Positions 1 through 7,793 are shown, counted from the first letter of the stretch. The stretch is DNA of 64,000 nucleotides from Achromobacter aegrifaciens (GCF_902859735.1 NZ_CADIJY010000001.1:558001-622000), one strand, 5' to 3'. A program made the numbers and translations. The notes: generated from the letters alone by a model not told the origin.

Positions 1-1
1 C

Positions 2-370
2 ATGCAGCTGGCGCCACCCAATGGCACGCGCGAACGCACGCGGCTGCAGGAATGGCTGAACTTCCTAACCAGCGAGATCCACGCAGGATCGGCGCCCTTG
101 TTCCAGTCGGCCTTGCCCGAAGCCGCCAAGGCGCATTTCCGCGAACGGCTCTTCAAGCGCTTCGACTACCTGGACGGCATCCTGGCCGAAAGCACCTACT
201 TGATGGGCCAGCAGTTCAGCGTGGCCGATGCCTATCTGTTTACCGTGCTGGGATGGTGCAGGTTCTTTGCGATCGACCTGGATCGCTGGCCATCCCTGGC
301 GGCATACGCGGCCCGCATCGGAGAGCGCCCTGCGGTGCGGGCCGCGCTGCGCGCGGAGGCGCAGGGCTGA
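2..370 (+). CDS. Glutathione S-transferase, C-terminal part (5' end outside window)
   Basis: The 122 visible residues are the all-helical C-terminal domain of a GstA-like glutathione transferase, a cytosolic enzyme that conjugates glutathione to electrophiles. The family N-capping box and helix appear as FSVADAYLF at about residues 74-82, followed by a run typical of bacterial beta-class GSTs (LDRWPSLAAYAARIGERPAV). The thioredoxin-like N-terminal domain, about 80 residues, lies upstream of the window, so the first Met here is internal. The TGA is at 368-370. The gene converges on the SDR gene on the other strand, with under 30 bases between them. The family call is firm; the substrate is unknown. 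Confidence 0.85.
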   Translation: MQLAPPNGTRERTRLQEWLNFLTSEIHAGSAPLFQSALPEAAKAHFRERLFKRFDYLDGILAESTYLMGQQFSVADAYLFTVLGWCRFFAIDLDRWPSLAAYAARIGERPAVRAALRAEAQG

Positions 371-398
371 ACGTCATGCGGCCACGGCAACGGATGCA

Positions 399-1124
399 TT
401 AGGCCTGTTGACGCGTGGCCGCCAGCACGATTTCCCGCACGCAAACCCCGTCCGGCTGCGCATAGGCGTAGTGGATGGCGTTGGCCACGTCCTCGGCGGC
501 CAGCACCTTGCCGCCCATCTCGGCCTTCCAGGCCTCGTAGCCCGTCTTGATGTCCGCATCGGTGGTATGGCCCAGCAGCTCGGTTTCCACGGCGCCCGGT
601 GCGATGGTGGTCACGCGCACGTTGTGCGCCGACAGTTCCTCGCGCAGGTTTTCCGACAAGCCGTGCACGGCGAACTTGGTACCCACGTAGGCCACGTGAT
701 TGGGGAAGGTCTTGCGCCCGGCCACCGAACTGATGTTGATGATGCTGCCGCGCTTGCGTTGGACCATGCCGGCCGCGACCGCATGCACGCCGTTCAGCAC
801 GCCTTTGATGTTCACGTCCAGCATCCGGTCCCATTGGTCCGGGTCCTGGCGCGTGATGTCGCCCAACAGCATGACGCCCGCATTGTTGATGAGCGCATCG
901 GCCGGCCCGAAGCGCGCTTCGCCTTCCTGCACGGCGGCGGCCAGCGCGGCGCGGTCGGTCACGTCCACGGACAGCGCCAGGGTGTCGGGCAGGTTCAGCG
1001 CCTGCATTTTTTCCAGCCGGCGGGCCAGCAGCAGTAGCGGGTGGCCGTGAGCCGAGAACAGGCGGGCGGTGGCCAGGCCGATGCCGGAACTGGCGCCCGT
1101 GATGATGACCAGCGGTTTCTTCAT
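399..1124 (-). CDS. SDR-family NAD(P)-dependent oxidoreductase (YdfG-like)
   Basis: This 241-residue protein is a complete classical short-chain dehydrogenase. The Rossmann cofactor motif TGASSGIG is at residues 9-16, NNAG at 80-83, the catalytic serine in NISSVAG near 132, and the YVGTK catalytic pair is Tyr146/Lys150. The length and the tail resemble YdfG-type NADP-dependent 3-hydroxy-acid/serine dehydrogenases, but the substrate cannot be read from sequence. It is divergent from the LysR gene that starts about 120 bases away. By the usual LysR arrangement that regulator may control it; this is inference. Confidence 0.88.
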   Translation of the reverse strand: MKKPLVIITGASSGIGLATARLFSAHGHPLLLLARRLEKMQALNLPDTLALSVDVTDRAALAAAVQEGEARFGPADALINNAGVMLLGDITRQDPDQWDRMLDVNIKGVLNGVHAVAAGMVQRKRGSIINISSVAGRKTFPNHVAYVGTKFAVHGLSENLREELSAHNVRVTTIAPGAVETELLGHTTDADIKTGYEAWKAEMGGKVLAAEDVANAIHYAYAQPDGVCVREIVLAATRQQA

Positions 1125-1245
1125 GGTTGATATGGTGGGCTCCTGATATCGGTTTTATGTATGCTTGAGTGGTCGGAAATCATTCTATTCCCGGGGATTC
1201 TCCCTGAGAAATGGTTTATTCCTTTGGAAGAAATCGGAAAATCTT

Positions 1246-2061
1246 ATGGATGGCCGCCAGCTCAAGGCCTTTGTCGCTGTCTTCGAAGAGCGCAACATCA
1301 CGGCCGCCGCCCGTCGCCTGCACCTGAGCCAGCCGGCTCTGTCCGGCACGATCAAGAGCCTGGAGGACTTGCTGGGCACGCAATTGTTCGCACGCCAGGC
1401 GCGGGGCGTGGCCGTGACGGAGGACGCCCGCATCCTGTATCCACAGGCGCGGCGCATCCTGTCGCAGACGGACTCGATGACGCATCAGTTCCGCCATGGT
1501 TCGTCTGCGTCGCGCATCGAGATCGGCGTGGAGGCGGATATCGCAGGGCCGGGCATTGCGGCCTTCATGCGCGCGGCACAGGAAGTCGTGCCGGGGCTTT
1601 TCGTGAATCTGCTTGAAGGATGCCAGGGCGATGCCCGACTGGCGACCGAAGACGAGCGTTGCGAGGACGAGCTGTTCTTGCCGCTGTCCGTCGACCCCTA
1701 TGTGCTGGCCCTGCCCGCGGGCAGCGGCGCCGACGCGGCATTGCCGTGGATTGTGTGCCCGAGCCACCCGACGCATCAGCGCCTGCTGCCCTTCTATGGC
1801 GCCGGTGCAAATACGCCGGCCGCGCACGCCGGATCGTTGCGCCTGGCCTTGGCGTTGACGGCCGCCGGCGCGGGCATGTGCGTGGCGCCGGAATCCCTCG
1901 CCCGTAGCCAGGCCGGCGTGGCGATCAGGCCGCTGGAAGGACTGGAGATGTCGCGGCGCATCGGACTTTGCTATGCAGTGCAATCGTTGGACAAGTCGGT
2001 GGTGGCAACGCTGGTGGAGCGGCTCGGGGATCCTGCGGTCCGGGCCAGGCATACAACATAG
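1246..2061 (+). CDS. LysR-family transcriptional regulator, short effector domain
   Basis: The N-terminal winged helix-turn-helix is clear (FVAVFEERNITAAARRLHLS, residues 7-26). The ATG at 1246 was chosen because family homology begins there (MDGRQLKAFV) and a GGAAGAAAT-like purine run precedes it; an in-frame ATG at 1165 would add 27 non-homologous residues. At 271 residues it is shorter than the usual 295-310. In the effector-binding domain the stretch between LLEG and DPYVLALP is compressed, and the usual GELDLAI-type segment is missing. It lies between the divergent SDR and a downstream Bug gene, so either could be its target. Confidence 0.85.
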   Translation: MDGRQLKAFVAVFEERNITAAARRLHLSQPALSGTIKSLEDLLGTQLFARQARGVAVTEDARILYPQARRILSQTDSMTHQFRHGSSASRIEIGVEADIAGPGIAAFMRAAQEVVPGLFVNLLEGCQGDARLATEDERCEDELFLPLSVDPYVLALPAGSGADAALPWIVCPSHPTHQRLLPFYGAGANTPAAHAGSLRLALALTAAGAGMCVAPESLARSQAGVAIRPLEGLEMSRRIGLCYAVQSLDKSVVATLVERLGDPAVRARHTT

Positions 2062-2098
2062 AGAAACCTTTCAACGCCATCGATAGGCTGGGCCAGCC

Positions 2099-2122
2099 TG
2101 CAACTTCACTCGTTAAGTTGTA
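2099..2122. promoter_or_regulatory. Inverted repeat upstream of Bug gene (operator-like)
   Basis: CAACTT at 2101-2106 and AAGTTG at 2115-2120 form a 6-bp inverted repeat around 8 bases, with a further T/A pair outside. It lies about 60 bases before the Bug start and just after the LysR stop. The spacing suits a dimeric regulator such as LysR, but binding is inferred. Confidence 0.4.
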
Positions 2123-2182
2123 GTCTTGCGCCTTTCGCCAATAAACATGGCCGCGCTGCGGCCGATCAGGGAGGAGATAACT

Positions 2183-3172
2183 ATGACAACGCGATCCGGC
2201 GCCAAGCTGGGCAAGGCGGTACTGGGGATGACGCTGGCTGCCGTGGCGTTTACCGCATCGGTTTCCAATGCGCAGGCGGATGACTACCCTTCGCAGCCGA
2301 TCAAGTTGATCGTGCCCTTCGCCGCCGGAGGCGGCAATGACGGGATTGCGCGTCTTCTGGGGCAGCTGCTGTCCGATGGCCTGAAGCAGCCCGTAGTGGT
2401 GGAGAACCGCCCCGGCGCAGGCGGCAAGCTGGGTGTGGAGCAGGGCCTGAAGGCAGCACCCGATGGCTACACCCTGACCTTGATTTCCAACAGCTATTCC
2501 GTCAACCCCAGCCTGTACAAGCTGCCGTTCGATCCGGTCGAGGACATGACGCCGATCGGCATGATCGCGCGTGCGCCGTTCTTCGTATCGGTCAATCCCA
2601 GCGTGCCGGCGGATAGCCTGGGTGATCTGGTGGCTTTGGCCAAGAAGAAGCCCGGCGGGTTGACTTATGCATCGTCCGGCACGGGCGGCATATCGCATCT
2701 GGCGATGGAGGCCTTCTTGAAGACGGCCGGTATCACCATGGTCCATATCCCGTACAAAGGGTCCGCGCCGGCTCTGACGGACACGGTCTCAGGCCAGGTC
2801 AACGCGATGCTGACCACGGCCGGCTCGACCCTGCCTTACCGCGAGGACAAGCGCCTGAAGGTGCTGGCCGTGACCTTGCCGCAGCGCGTGTCCTCGGCGC
2901 CGGACATCCCGACGGTGCGTGAGGCTGGCGTGCCGTATGACGTGACGGTGTGGTACGGCATCATCGCGCCCAAGGGCGTGCCGCCGCAGGTGCAGGCCAA
3001 GCTCAACGCCGCGATCAATGCGGCCGTCGTGAAGCCCGAGATGGCCGATCGTTTGAAGGCGACCGGGGAAGAGGCTGCGCCGGGTAGCCCGCAGGATTTT
3101 CGCGATCAGATCGTGAAGGAGATTTCTTTGTGGGGCGATGTGGTGCGTGAGGCGGGCGTGACCGTGAATTGA
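2183..3172 (+). CDS. Bug/TctC-family tripartite tricarboxylate-type periplasmic binding protein
   Basis: This is a 329-residue secreted solute-binding protein of the Bug family, which capture carboxylates in the periplasm. An N-terminal signal peptide (residues 1-31, ending near NAQADD) precedes the family hallmark DYPSQPIKLIVPFAAGGGND. PDGYTLTLI and IPYKGSAPALTD, both typical of Bug proteins, follow. The ATG at 2183 is preceded by a strong GGGAGGAG ribosome site; an upstream in-frame ATG at 2126 lacks one. No TctA/TctB membrane subunits lie nearby, which is common for this family in Bordetella relatives. The ligand is unknown. Confidence 0.9.
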   Translation: MTTRSGAKLGKAVLGMTLAAVAFTASVSNAQADDYPSQPIKLIVPFAAGGGNDGIARLLGQLLSDGLKQPVVVENRPGAGGKLGVEQGLKAAPDGYTLTLISNSYSVNPSLYKLPFDPVEDMTPIGMIARAPFFVSVNPSVPADSLGDLVALAKKKPGGLTYASSGTGGISHLAMEAFLKTAGITMVHIPYKGSAPALTDTVSGQVNAMLTTAGSTLPYREDKRLKVLAVTLPQRVSSAPDIPTVREAGVPYDVTVWYGIIAPKGVPPQVQAKLNAAINAAVVKPEMADRLKATGEEAAPGSPQDFRDQIVKEISLWGDVVREAGVTVN

Positions 3173-3249
3173 TCGACTCGCGCGGAACTGGGCACAGGAC
3201 TGTCAGCACCCCAAGATTGTTTACAGCGGTCCGTGCCCAAGTCGAACAA

Positions 3250-3347
3250 GAAAAAAGCCGCTGACGGTAAACGCCAACGGCTTTTTGAATTCTGGTGCCC
3301 GGGGCCGGAATCGAACCGGCACGCCTTTCGGCGGGGGATTTTGAGTC
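3250..3347. repeat. Left 98-bp direct repeat: truncated tRNA-Leu 3' end plus terminator (att site)
   Basis: This block matches 7696-7793 at 95 of 98 positions. It contains a copy of the tRNA-Leu terminator hairpin (two changes break pairs in the stem) and the tRNA from its CCA end to the anticodon loop (3293-3347). Identity stops abruptly inside the anticodon loop. A tRNA fragment repeated at the far side of a block of unrelated base composition is the classic trace of site-specific integration. It is not a working tRNA gene. Confidence 0.85.
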
Positions 3348-3614
3348 GGTGATTTACAGTGTTTCTACAGGGAAAAGGGGCGAATTCTAGCGTAGGCTGA
3401 AATAGGTAAAACCAGTTTCAAATCAGTAGGTTAGCGTATTTTACCTGAATTGGTGAAAACTGGTCACTGTACCTGTACCTGTACTGTACCGAAATTTCGG
3501 TACAGTACAGATCGAGAATCTGATTAATTTTCAGTGGCGATGAGATTATTAAATAATAAAAATCTCGGTTTATGTTAGATGGTCTATCAAGCTGTATATA
3601 TCAGTTCTAGAAAA
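3348..3614. other. Non-coding left end of island
   Basis: These AT-rich bases between the repeated tRNA fragment and the end of the HEPN-like gene hold no convincing reading frame. An 8-bp inverted repeat (ACCAGTTT near 3411 with AAACTGGT near 3457), repeated CTGTAC units from about 3466, and a 32-bp palindrome are present. Dense repeats beside an att site fit binding sites for an integrase or excisionase; this is inference. Confidence 0.5.
3479..3510. repeat. 32-bp perfect palindrome
   Basis: Every base from 3479 to 3510 pairs in a perfect inverted repeat with no loop, centred on GAAATTTC. It is preceded by tandem CTGTAC-type hexamers. There is no T-tract on either side, so a rho-independent terminator is unlikely. 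An operator, or a recombinase/repressor binding site, is more plausible. It lies about 130 bases inside the island from the left att repeat. Confidence 0.75.
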
Positions 3615-4436
3615 TCAGGACAAGAATAAACCGAAATACCTTTTTACGAACACTTCCATATCATGCGCAACTTGAACTAACTCTGTTGATGACAATGGAA
3701 CCTGTTTTCCAAGTGTTGCTGAGATGTCGCCAGTTTTATCCAAATAATCTGAGTCCACTACGCCAAGGGAGTGAGCGAATAAATGACGCTTCTGAAATGC
3801 CTTGAGAAATAGAGGCCAGTCGTTGACAGTAGAAGCCATATCAATATATGGAAGTAATTTAGTTCTGGCCGATGAGATATTTTGAAATGATGAAATTTTC
3901 GGATGTGCCTGGCTCCCCGTTACATGATGGTTTCGAACTGCTATGGCGTTGGCCCGTCTCATTACCCCATCAAAAGTACTAATTAGTAAACTGAGGTAGT
4001 TTATGAGGTTTTCTCTGGGTGTGTTCGCAGTGCAGTTCTCTTTTATTTGTTCCGAGAGTGTGTGCATCACCTCTCTAGGGTTTTCAATCGCACAAACGGG
4101 GCAACGAAAGATTACGCCATTTACTGCGAATTTAGCCCCATCCCTTGGGCATTCCCTCTGAATGTCAAAGTGCGAAAGATTGGAGCGCGGATTAGGATTT
4201 GGTTTAAATGACGATATTTCGTAGTAAGCGCCGCATGCCGCTGGACAGCAAATAAATATTGGGTTTGTTGAGTACCGCTTCTCTGCGAGTCGTATCCATG
4301 CATTGGCTTTACAGTCAGGGCAGGTAACAGTTACTCCGTCCCCATGTGGATCGAAGAGTTTGAGTTCCGAAAGATATTTTTCATCTTCGACTTTGATGTG
4401 AGCAGCCCAACGCTGTGCACGGTCGTTTGTACTCAT
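3615..4436 (-). CDS. Putative HEPN-type RNase with N-terminal zinc-ribbon motifs
   Basis: No named family was recognised for this 273-residue protein. The N-terminal half has cysteine pairs that look like one or two zinc ribbons: C39/C42 with C63/C64/C68, then C96 with C112/C115. The C-terminal half is helical and holds R217-x4-H222 in the context KRHLFAHSLGVVDSDYL. This resembles the RxxxxH active site and following Gly-x-V-D segment of HEPN ribonucleases used in toxin-antitoxin and abortive-infection systems. It is the last gene of a three-gene minus-strand set, 75 bases after the Doc-like gene. The DNA is markedly more AT-rich than the chromosome, suggesting transfer. The RNase role is inferred. 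Confidence 0.6.
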   Translation of the reverse strand: MSTNDRAQRWAAHIKVEDEKYLSELKLFDPHGDGVTVTCPDCKANAWIRLAEKRYSTNPIFICCPAACGAYYEISSFKPNPNPRSNLSHFDIQRECPRDGAKFAVNGVIFRCPVCAIENPREVMHTLSEQIKENCTANTPRENLINYLSLLISTFDGVMRRANAIAVRNHHVTGSQAHPKISSFQNISSARTKLLPYIDMASTVNDWPLFLKAFQKRHLFAHSLGVVDSDYLDKTGDISATLGKQVPLSSTELVQVAHDMEVFVKRYFGLFLS

Positions 4437-4511
4437 AGAAAAATCTATACCTTCAAGAGCGAAAGTACTATTATAAATGGGGAATGCGATGGGGGAGGAC
4501 GGGGAATAAGA

Positions 4512-5243
4512 TTATATTTTTGCCAGCCGCTTCATTACTTCAAGGCGCATTTGCATGAATTGATTGAGGTCTTCTGCAATTCCCTTTTGACCGTAAAATC
4601 GGCCACTATCCACTCCTTCATCCACTGTTAGGCTAAGTCGTTTTCTCAGTTGGAAAATATATTGCGGGTCATAATCTTCAAATCCTTGCGTGCCCTTTTT
4701 TAGAATGGTTTCAACCACTTCTCCTAAGTCGTCTATAACCTCAAAACGGTAGCCGCGGTCGCGGAGTTCGTACCCAAAACGCCCAAGAGCTTCGCGAAGA
4801 TCTTGAAGCTTAAGTGGCTTTTCACCTTTTTGTTGTTTTCTTGAGTTCCGTTCTAACCAGGTGGCGATTGTAGAAACCTCGTCATTCCTATTTTCGCAAA
4901 TCTCGTGGGCTGCAATTTGTCGAGTATATTCATACATTTCATCATCATCGCAGCGATCAAGCCAGTAATTATGCTCACTCAAAAAAAACAGTGTTGAGAG
5001 CAGGGCGGCTCGCTTATTTCCATTATGAAAAGAATGGTTTCCTGCGATGCTGTGGAAAAGTGATGCAGCCTTTAGAAAGACCGTAGGGTAGGCGTCTTGG
5101 CCTCCTGCGGTGGAATATGGTCTTGCCGCTGCGGATTCAAGGCTATCAATATTCTTGATACCGGGGGGACTGATCGGATCTTCCTTGTCAACAAAGAACT
5201 CTGTCAGGTATTCGTGAATAAAAGTAATTGTTGATGCATCCAT
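4512..5243 (-). CDS. Doc-type Fic-domain toxin with C-terminal extension
   Basis: Residues 1-115 form a Fic/Doc domain. Doc proteins phosphorylate EF-Tu and stop translation, whereas canonical Fic proteins AMPylate. The active-site loop is H70-S-F-H-N-G-N-K-R78, matching the Doc form (HxFxx-[AG]-NKR), with the usual upstream KAASLFHSIAGNH helix. The family usually has about 125 residues; this protein has 243, with a charged C-terminal domain of unknown fold from about residue 120 (KLQDLREALGRFGYELRDRG). A TTGGAG ribosome site precedes the ATG. It follows the VbhA-like gene by 160 bases on the same strand. The toxin role is inferred from family and neighbour. Confidence 0.8.
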   Translation of the reverse strand: MDASTITFIHEYLTEFFVDKEDPISPPGIKNIDSLESAAARPYSTAGGQDAYPTVFLKAASLFHSIAGNHSFHNGNKRAALLSTLFFLSEHNYWLDRCDDDEMYEYTRQIAAHEICENRNDEVSTIATWLERNSRKQQKGEKPLKLQDLREALGRFGYELRDRGYRFEVIDDLGEVVETILKKGTQGFEDYDPQYIFQLRKRLSLTVDEGVDSGRFYGQKGIAEDLNQFMQMRLEVMKRLAKI

Positions 5244-5403
5244 GTGGACTCCAAGTGAACTTATTTAGGATATCTCTCTTATGAGGCCATACGGTGTCTA
5301 AAGTGTCGAACTGCGTGACACAAAAACCGGCGACAGCCTATCCTGCACTAGCTTCAACCACCTATATTTTCTTCGTCATGACTAAGCTTTTGGGCTTGCC
5401 AAG

Positions 5404-5607
5404 TCACTTACGCGGCTGCACAAACTCTTCGAGTTCAATGTCCCCATTGATGAACCGTTGAGCATGCTCTTCATCTGCTGCACTGAGCGAGAATCCTTCC
5501 AAACCGACTGATGCGCGTGCGTAATTAACGGCTGCTACACGCCGGTCGCGCTCGTCACCGGATATCGTTTTAGTTAGTTCCGTTTCGTGCGAACCCATCT
5601 CAGCCAT
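5404..5607 (-). CDS. VbhA-like antitoxin (Fic inhibitor)
   Basis: This 67-residue protein matches the VbhA antitoxin family, small helical proteins that block Fic enzymes by placing a glutamate at the ATP gamma-phosphate site. The inhibitory motif [ST]xxxE[GN] is S33-V-G-L-E37-G38, followed by the family tail RFINGDIELEEF. A GGGAGA ribosome site sits just before the ATG at 5605-5607. It is the first gene of the minus-strand module with the Doc-like and ZnR/HEPN genes. VbhA is normally paired with AMPylating Fic toxins (HPFxxGNGR), so its pairing with a Doc-type NKR loop is unusual. Confidence 0.8.
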   Translation of the reverse strand: MAEMGSHETELTKTISGDERDRRVAAVNYARASVGLEGFSLSAADEEHAQRFINGDIELEEFVQPRK

Positions 5608-6299
5608 GGTTGTCTCCCGTGCTTTAGGTAACGCTATTTTACAAGGTGTGGGTTTTTTTTGGTGCTTTGTCGAGAAATCTGGGAAAAGGTTTCACGCAGA
5701 AATTGTCTTGTTTTTGTGGTTATCAATAGGTTTTCCCGATTGACGGCGGTATTGGCTGCCATGCGTGATGGACACTTCCCAAAGAGGCTTTGCCTCTCTG
5801 GACTCTCCACCCTCGCCGGCGGGACCTCGGGGGCAGGGGTTACGGGCCGATGGCCCTGAACGCCTCCCCCGGGCGCAGCGTGTGGGCACTCCTGCCGCGT
5901 CAAGGGGCCGTGTCCTCGCCCGAGGGCTGCGGGCCGCACCAACCCCTTGACCCGTCATCCGCGCTGTCTAAGGCCCGATTCGATATGTAGGCGGTGATTC
6001 TGGCTGGAAGAGGTGTCAAGGGCGGGACCGGAGGCCGCAGCCCGGAGCAAAGCGTAGGGAACGGGTGAGGATGCCGGGCGCAGCCTTCACCCTTGACGCA
6101 TCTGGAGGCCATGTAGCCTGTCGGCAAGGGGTAGGAACAAGGCAAAGCCGCTGGGCCTGCCCCCGCAGCCAGTCCGGCAAGAACGGACGCGGGATGCAAC
6201 CGAAGAGGTTGCCCAAGCGAAGCGCGGAGAGATTAACAGCGGTTAGGTAATGGAAGGGCCCCACCGCTGGTGAGGCCGCTGCGGACAGCTACACGTACA
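5608..6299. other. Intergenic block, upstream of antitoxin and GC-rich non-coding tract
   Basis: About 5608-5760 is AT-rich and should hold the promoter of the antitoxin operon; no confident -35/-10 pair was found. From about 5760 to 6260 the DNA turns sharply GC-rich. Overlapping frames there on both strands give low-complexity products full of Pro, Arg and Gly with no family likeness, so no gene is called. Its position next to a decayed conjugation gene suggests non-coding backbone of a former integrative conjugative element; that is speculative. Confidence 0.5.
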
Positions 6300-6758
6300 T
6301 CACTTGCCGTCAACTGAGCCACCGGACGCTGGTCCCCAGTGCTTACCCATGTTCTGCAAGACGTGCTGACGATAAGCCGGGTTCCACATCGTGTTGCCTG
6401 CAATCATGTGGTTGGTTCGGCCAGCAGTAACCATCATGCCCGACTGCATATCGCGGCGAGTCGTCTTAGGATTCACCACGTTGCCAATACCCTGCGCCAT
6501 GCTCCTGAATGTCACAGCGTCAAAGGCGATGCCGCCAGCTAGTCTTGCCAACTACACCACTCGTTTTTCTCTGCGCGAAGAAGATGATCAAGGCAAGAAC
6601 GATGATTTGCATAAACGAGCTGATGGGATTGTCCGTGTGCTTACTACTCGGTCGGACAGCGCCTTGAATAGCGCCAAACCGACAGACACAACAACCATTG
6701 TGATGGCAATTTCAAAGATGTAGGCCAGTGCCTGCTCGAACCATTTGCCGAACCAGGA
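6300..6758 (-). pseudogene. Decayed VirB6/TrbL-type conjugation membrane protein
   Basis: Three minus-strand segments in different frames read as one membrane protein. Frame 1 (6758 to about 6655) encodes WFGKWFEQALAYIFEIAIT and a transmembrane stretch. Frame 2 (about 6650-6560) encodes NPISSFMQIIVLALIIFFAQ, a second transmembrane stretch. Frame 3 (6557-6300) encodes a soluble tail ending near YRQHVLQNMGKHWG. The arrangement (membrane helices, then a basic soluble tail) suits VirB6/TrbL-like components of type IV secretion. At least two frameshifts and a stop upstream show it is dead. The exact family is uncertain; the TraG N-terminal family of ICEs is an alternative. Confidence 0.5.
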
Positions 6759-6854
6759 TTAAAGGCGTCAGGCTTCAATTTCCCAGAAGAGCTATCGGCA
6801 AATCCCGAATGCCATCGTCAGAATCCGCTTTCTCTATCTGTCGCGGGCAATTCA

Positions 6855-7484
6855 TCAATGGCGAGCAGCCAGGATAGTGAGCACGTCATTCAGCGAGTCC
6901 ACAGATTCAGTTGAACTCGTCGCCGTCGCGTGTCTGTCCAAGTGGTACCCATGTATGCCAAATTTCCGGGGCCCGACCATATCGGCTTCAATGGTGTCGC
7001 CGATCATAAGTATTTCTTCGGGCCGGCACCCAATACCATCGCAGAGGTATCGGTAGATTTCAGGCTTTGGCTTCACGGCGCCGGCTTCGTATGACCAAGC
7101 GCAAAAGTCCGGTTGGATGGGCAGCAAGTCCAGCACCGGAGGTCCGTATGGCGCTGCGAGGTTGGAGCAAAGCGCTATTTTGATTCCTTGATCCTTCAAG
7201 GCGGCCAGAGTTGGGGCTGCATCAGCGAACAGCGTGATGGATTGGATTTCTTCATGCAGTTCGGCTTCCAGAGAGCGCAAGCTCTCTTCGCTGACCATGC
7301 CGCCGAACATGCTGGCTGTCTGTCTCAGGCCTACCGCATTGCTCATCGCCCGGATGCCGTCATCGCTCTGGCGGCGGCGGCCTGCCTCATGCAGCAGGCG
7401 GACCAGCTTTCGGAATGGGCGAGTGGGCCGTTCTATGCGGACCAATGTTCCAAAAACGTCGAATGCTACGGCCTTGATTGCCAT
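6855..7484 (-). CDS. HAD-superfamily hydrolase
   Basis: All four HAD motifs are present in 209 residues: the nucleophile D9 in AFDVFGTLV, the serine of LCSNLA (motif II), the lysine of AVKPKPEIY (motif III) and the acidic IGDTIEAD (motif IV). The DxFGT form of motif I is seen in haloacid dehalogenase-like and phosphatase subfamilies, so a phosphatase or dehalogenase is possible. A GGAGG ribosome site precedes the ATG. It lies inside the tRNA-Leu island, between the conjugation remnant and the intact tRNA, so it is probably cargo. The substrate is unknown. Confidence 0.85.
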   Translation of the reverse strand: MAIKAVAFDVFGTLVRIERPTRPFRKLVRLLHEAGRRRQSDDGIRAMSNAVGLRQTASMFGGMVSEESLRSLEAELHEEIQSITLFADAAPTLAALKDQGIKIALCSNLAAPYGPPVLDLLPIQPDFCAWSYEAGAVKPKPEIYRYLCDGIGCRPEEILMIGDTIEADMVGPRKFGIHGYHLDRHATATSSTESVDSLNDVLTILAARH

Positions 7485-7695
7485 CGAACCTCCAGCTTGT
7501 CAGAGTAGGCTTGCACTGCGCGGTGGGGGGCGGGACCAACCTTGTTGCGAGGAAATTCTAACGGCCGCAATTTGGTCCAAGTTCCGATATCGTCCGCTAG
7601 CTTGGGGCGTATACATTGCACGCATTTGAGAGCGCCCGTTGCGCGGGGAGCATTGAAATGAACGTGTGCGAAGGCCGCCTGCGGCATTTCGTCAT

Positions 7696-7793
7696 GAAAA
7701 AAGCCGTTGACGGTAAACGTCAACGGCTTTTTGAATTCTGGTGCCCGGGGCCGGAATCGAACCGGCACGCCTTGCGGCGGGGGATTTTGAGTC
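7696..7793. repeat. Right 98-bp direct repeat (att site within intact tRNA-Leu)
   Basis: This is the partner of 3250-3347, with 3 mismatches in 98. It includes the intact tRNA terminator and the 3' part of tRNA-Leu up to the anticodon loop. The island's right boundary therefore lies within the functional tRNA. Confidence 0.85.
7697..7732 (-). terminator. Rho-independent terminator of tRNA-Leu
   Basis: GCCGTTGACG and CGTCAACGGC form a perfect 10-bp stem with a GTAAA loop (7703-7727). On the minus strand it is followed by six T residues. It lies directly after the tRNA CCA end. Confidence 0.9.

Noticed and set aside
3293-3347. A second tRNA-Leu gene
   Set aside because: Only the 3' part to the anticodon loop is present, with no 5' half or promoter; it is an att remnant.
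5634-6264. Several overlapping 60-100-codon frames in the GC-rich island tract
   Set aside because: They overlap on both strands, lack ribosome sites and give Pro/Arg/Gly-rich products without family match.
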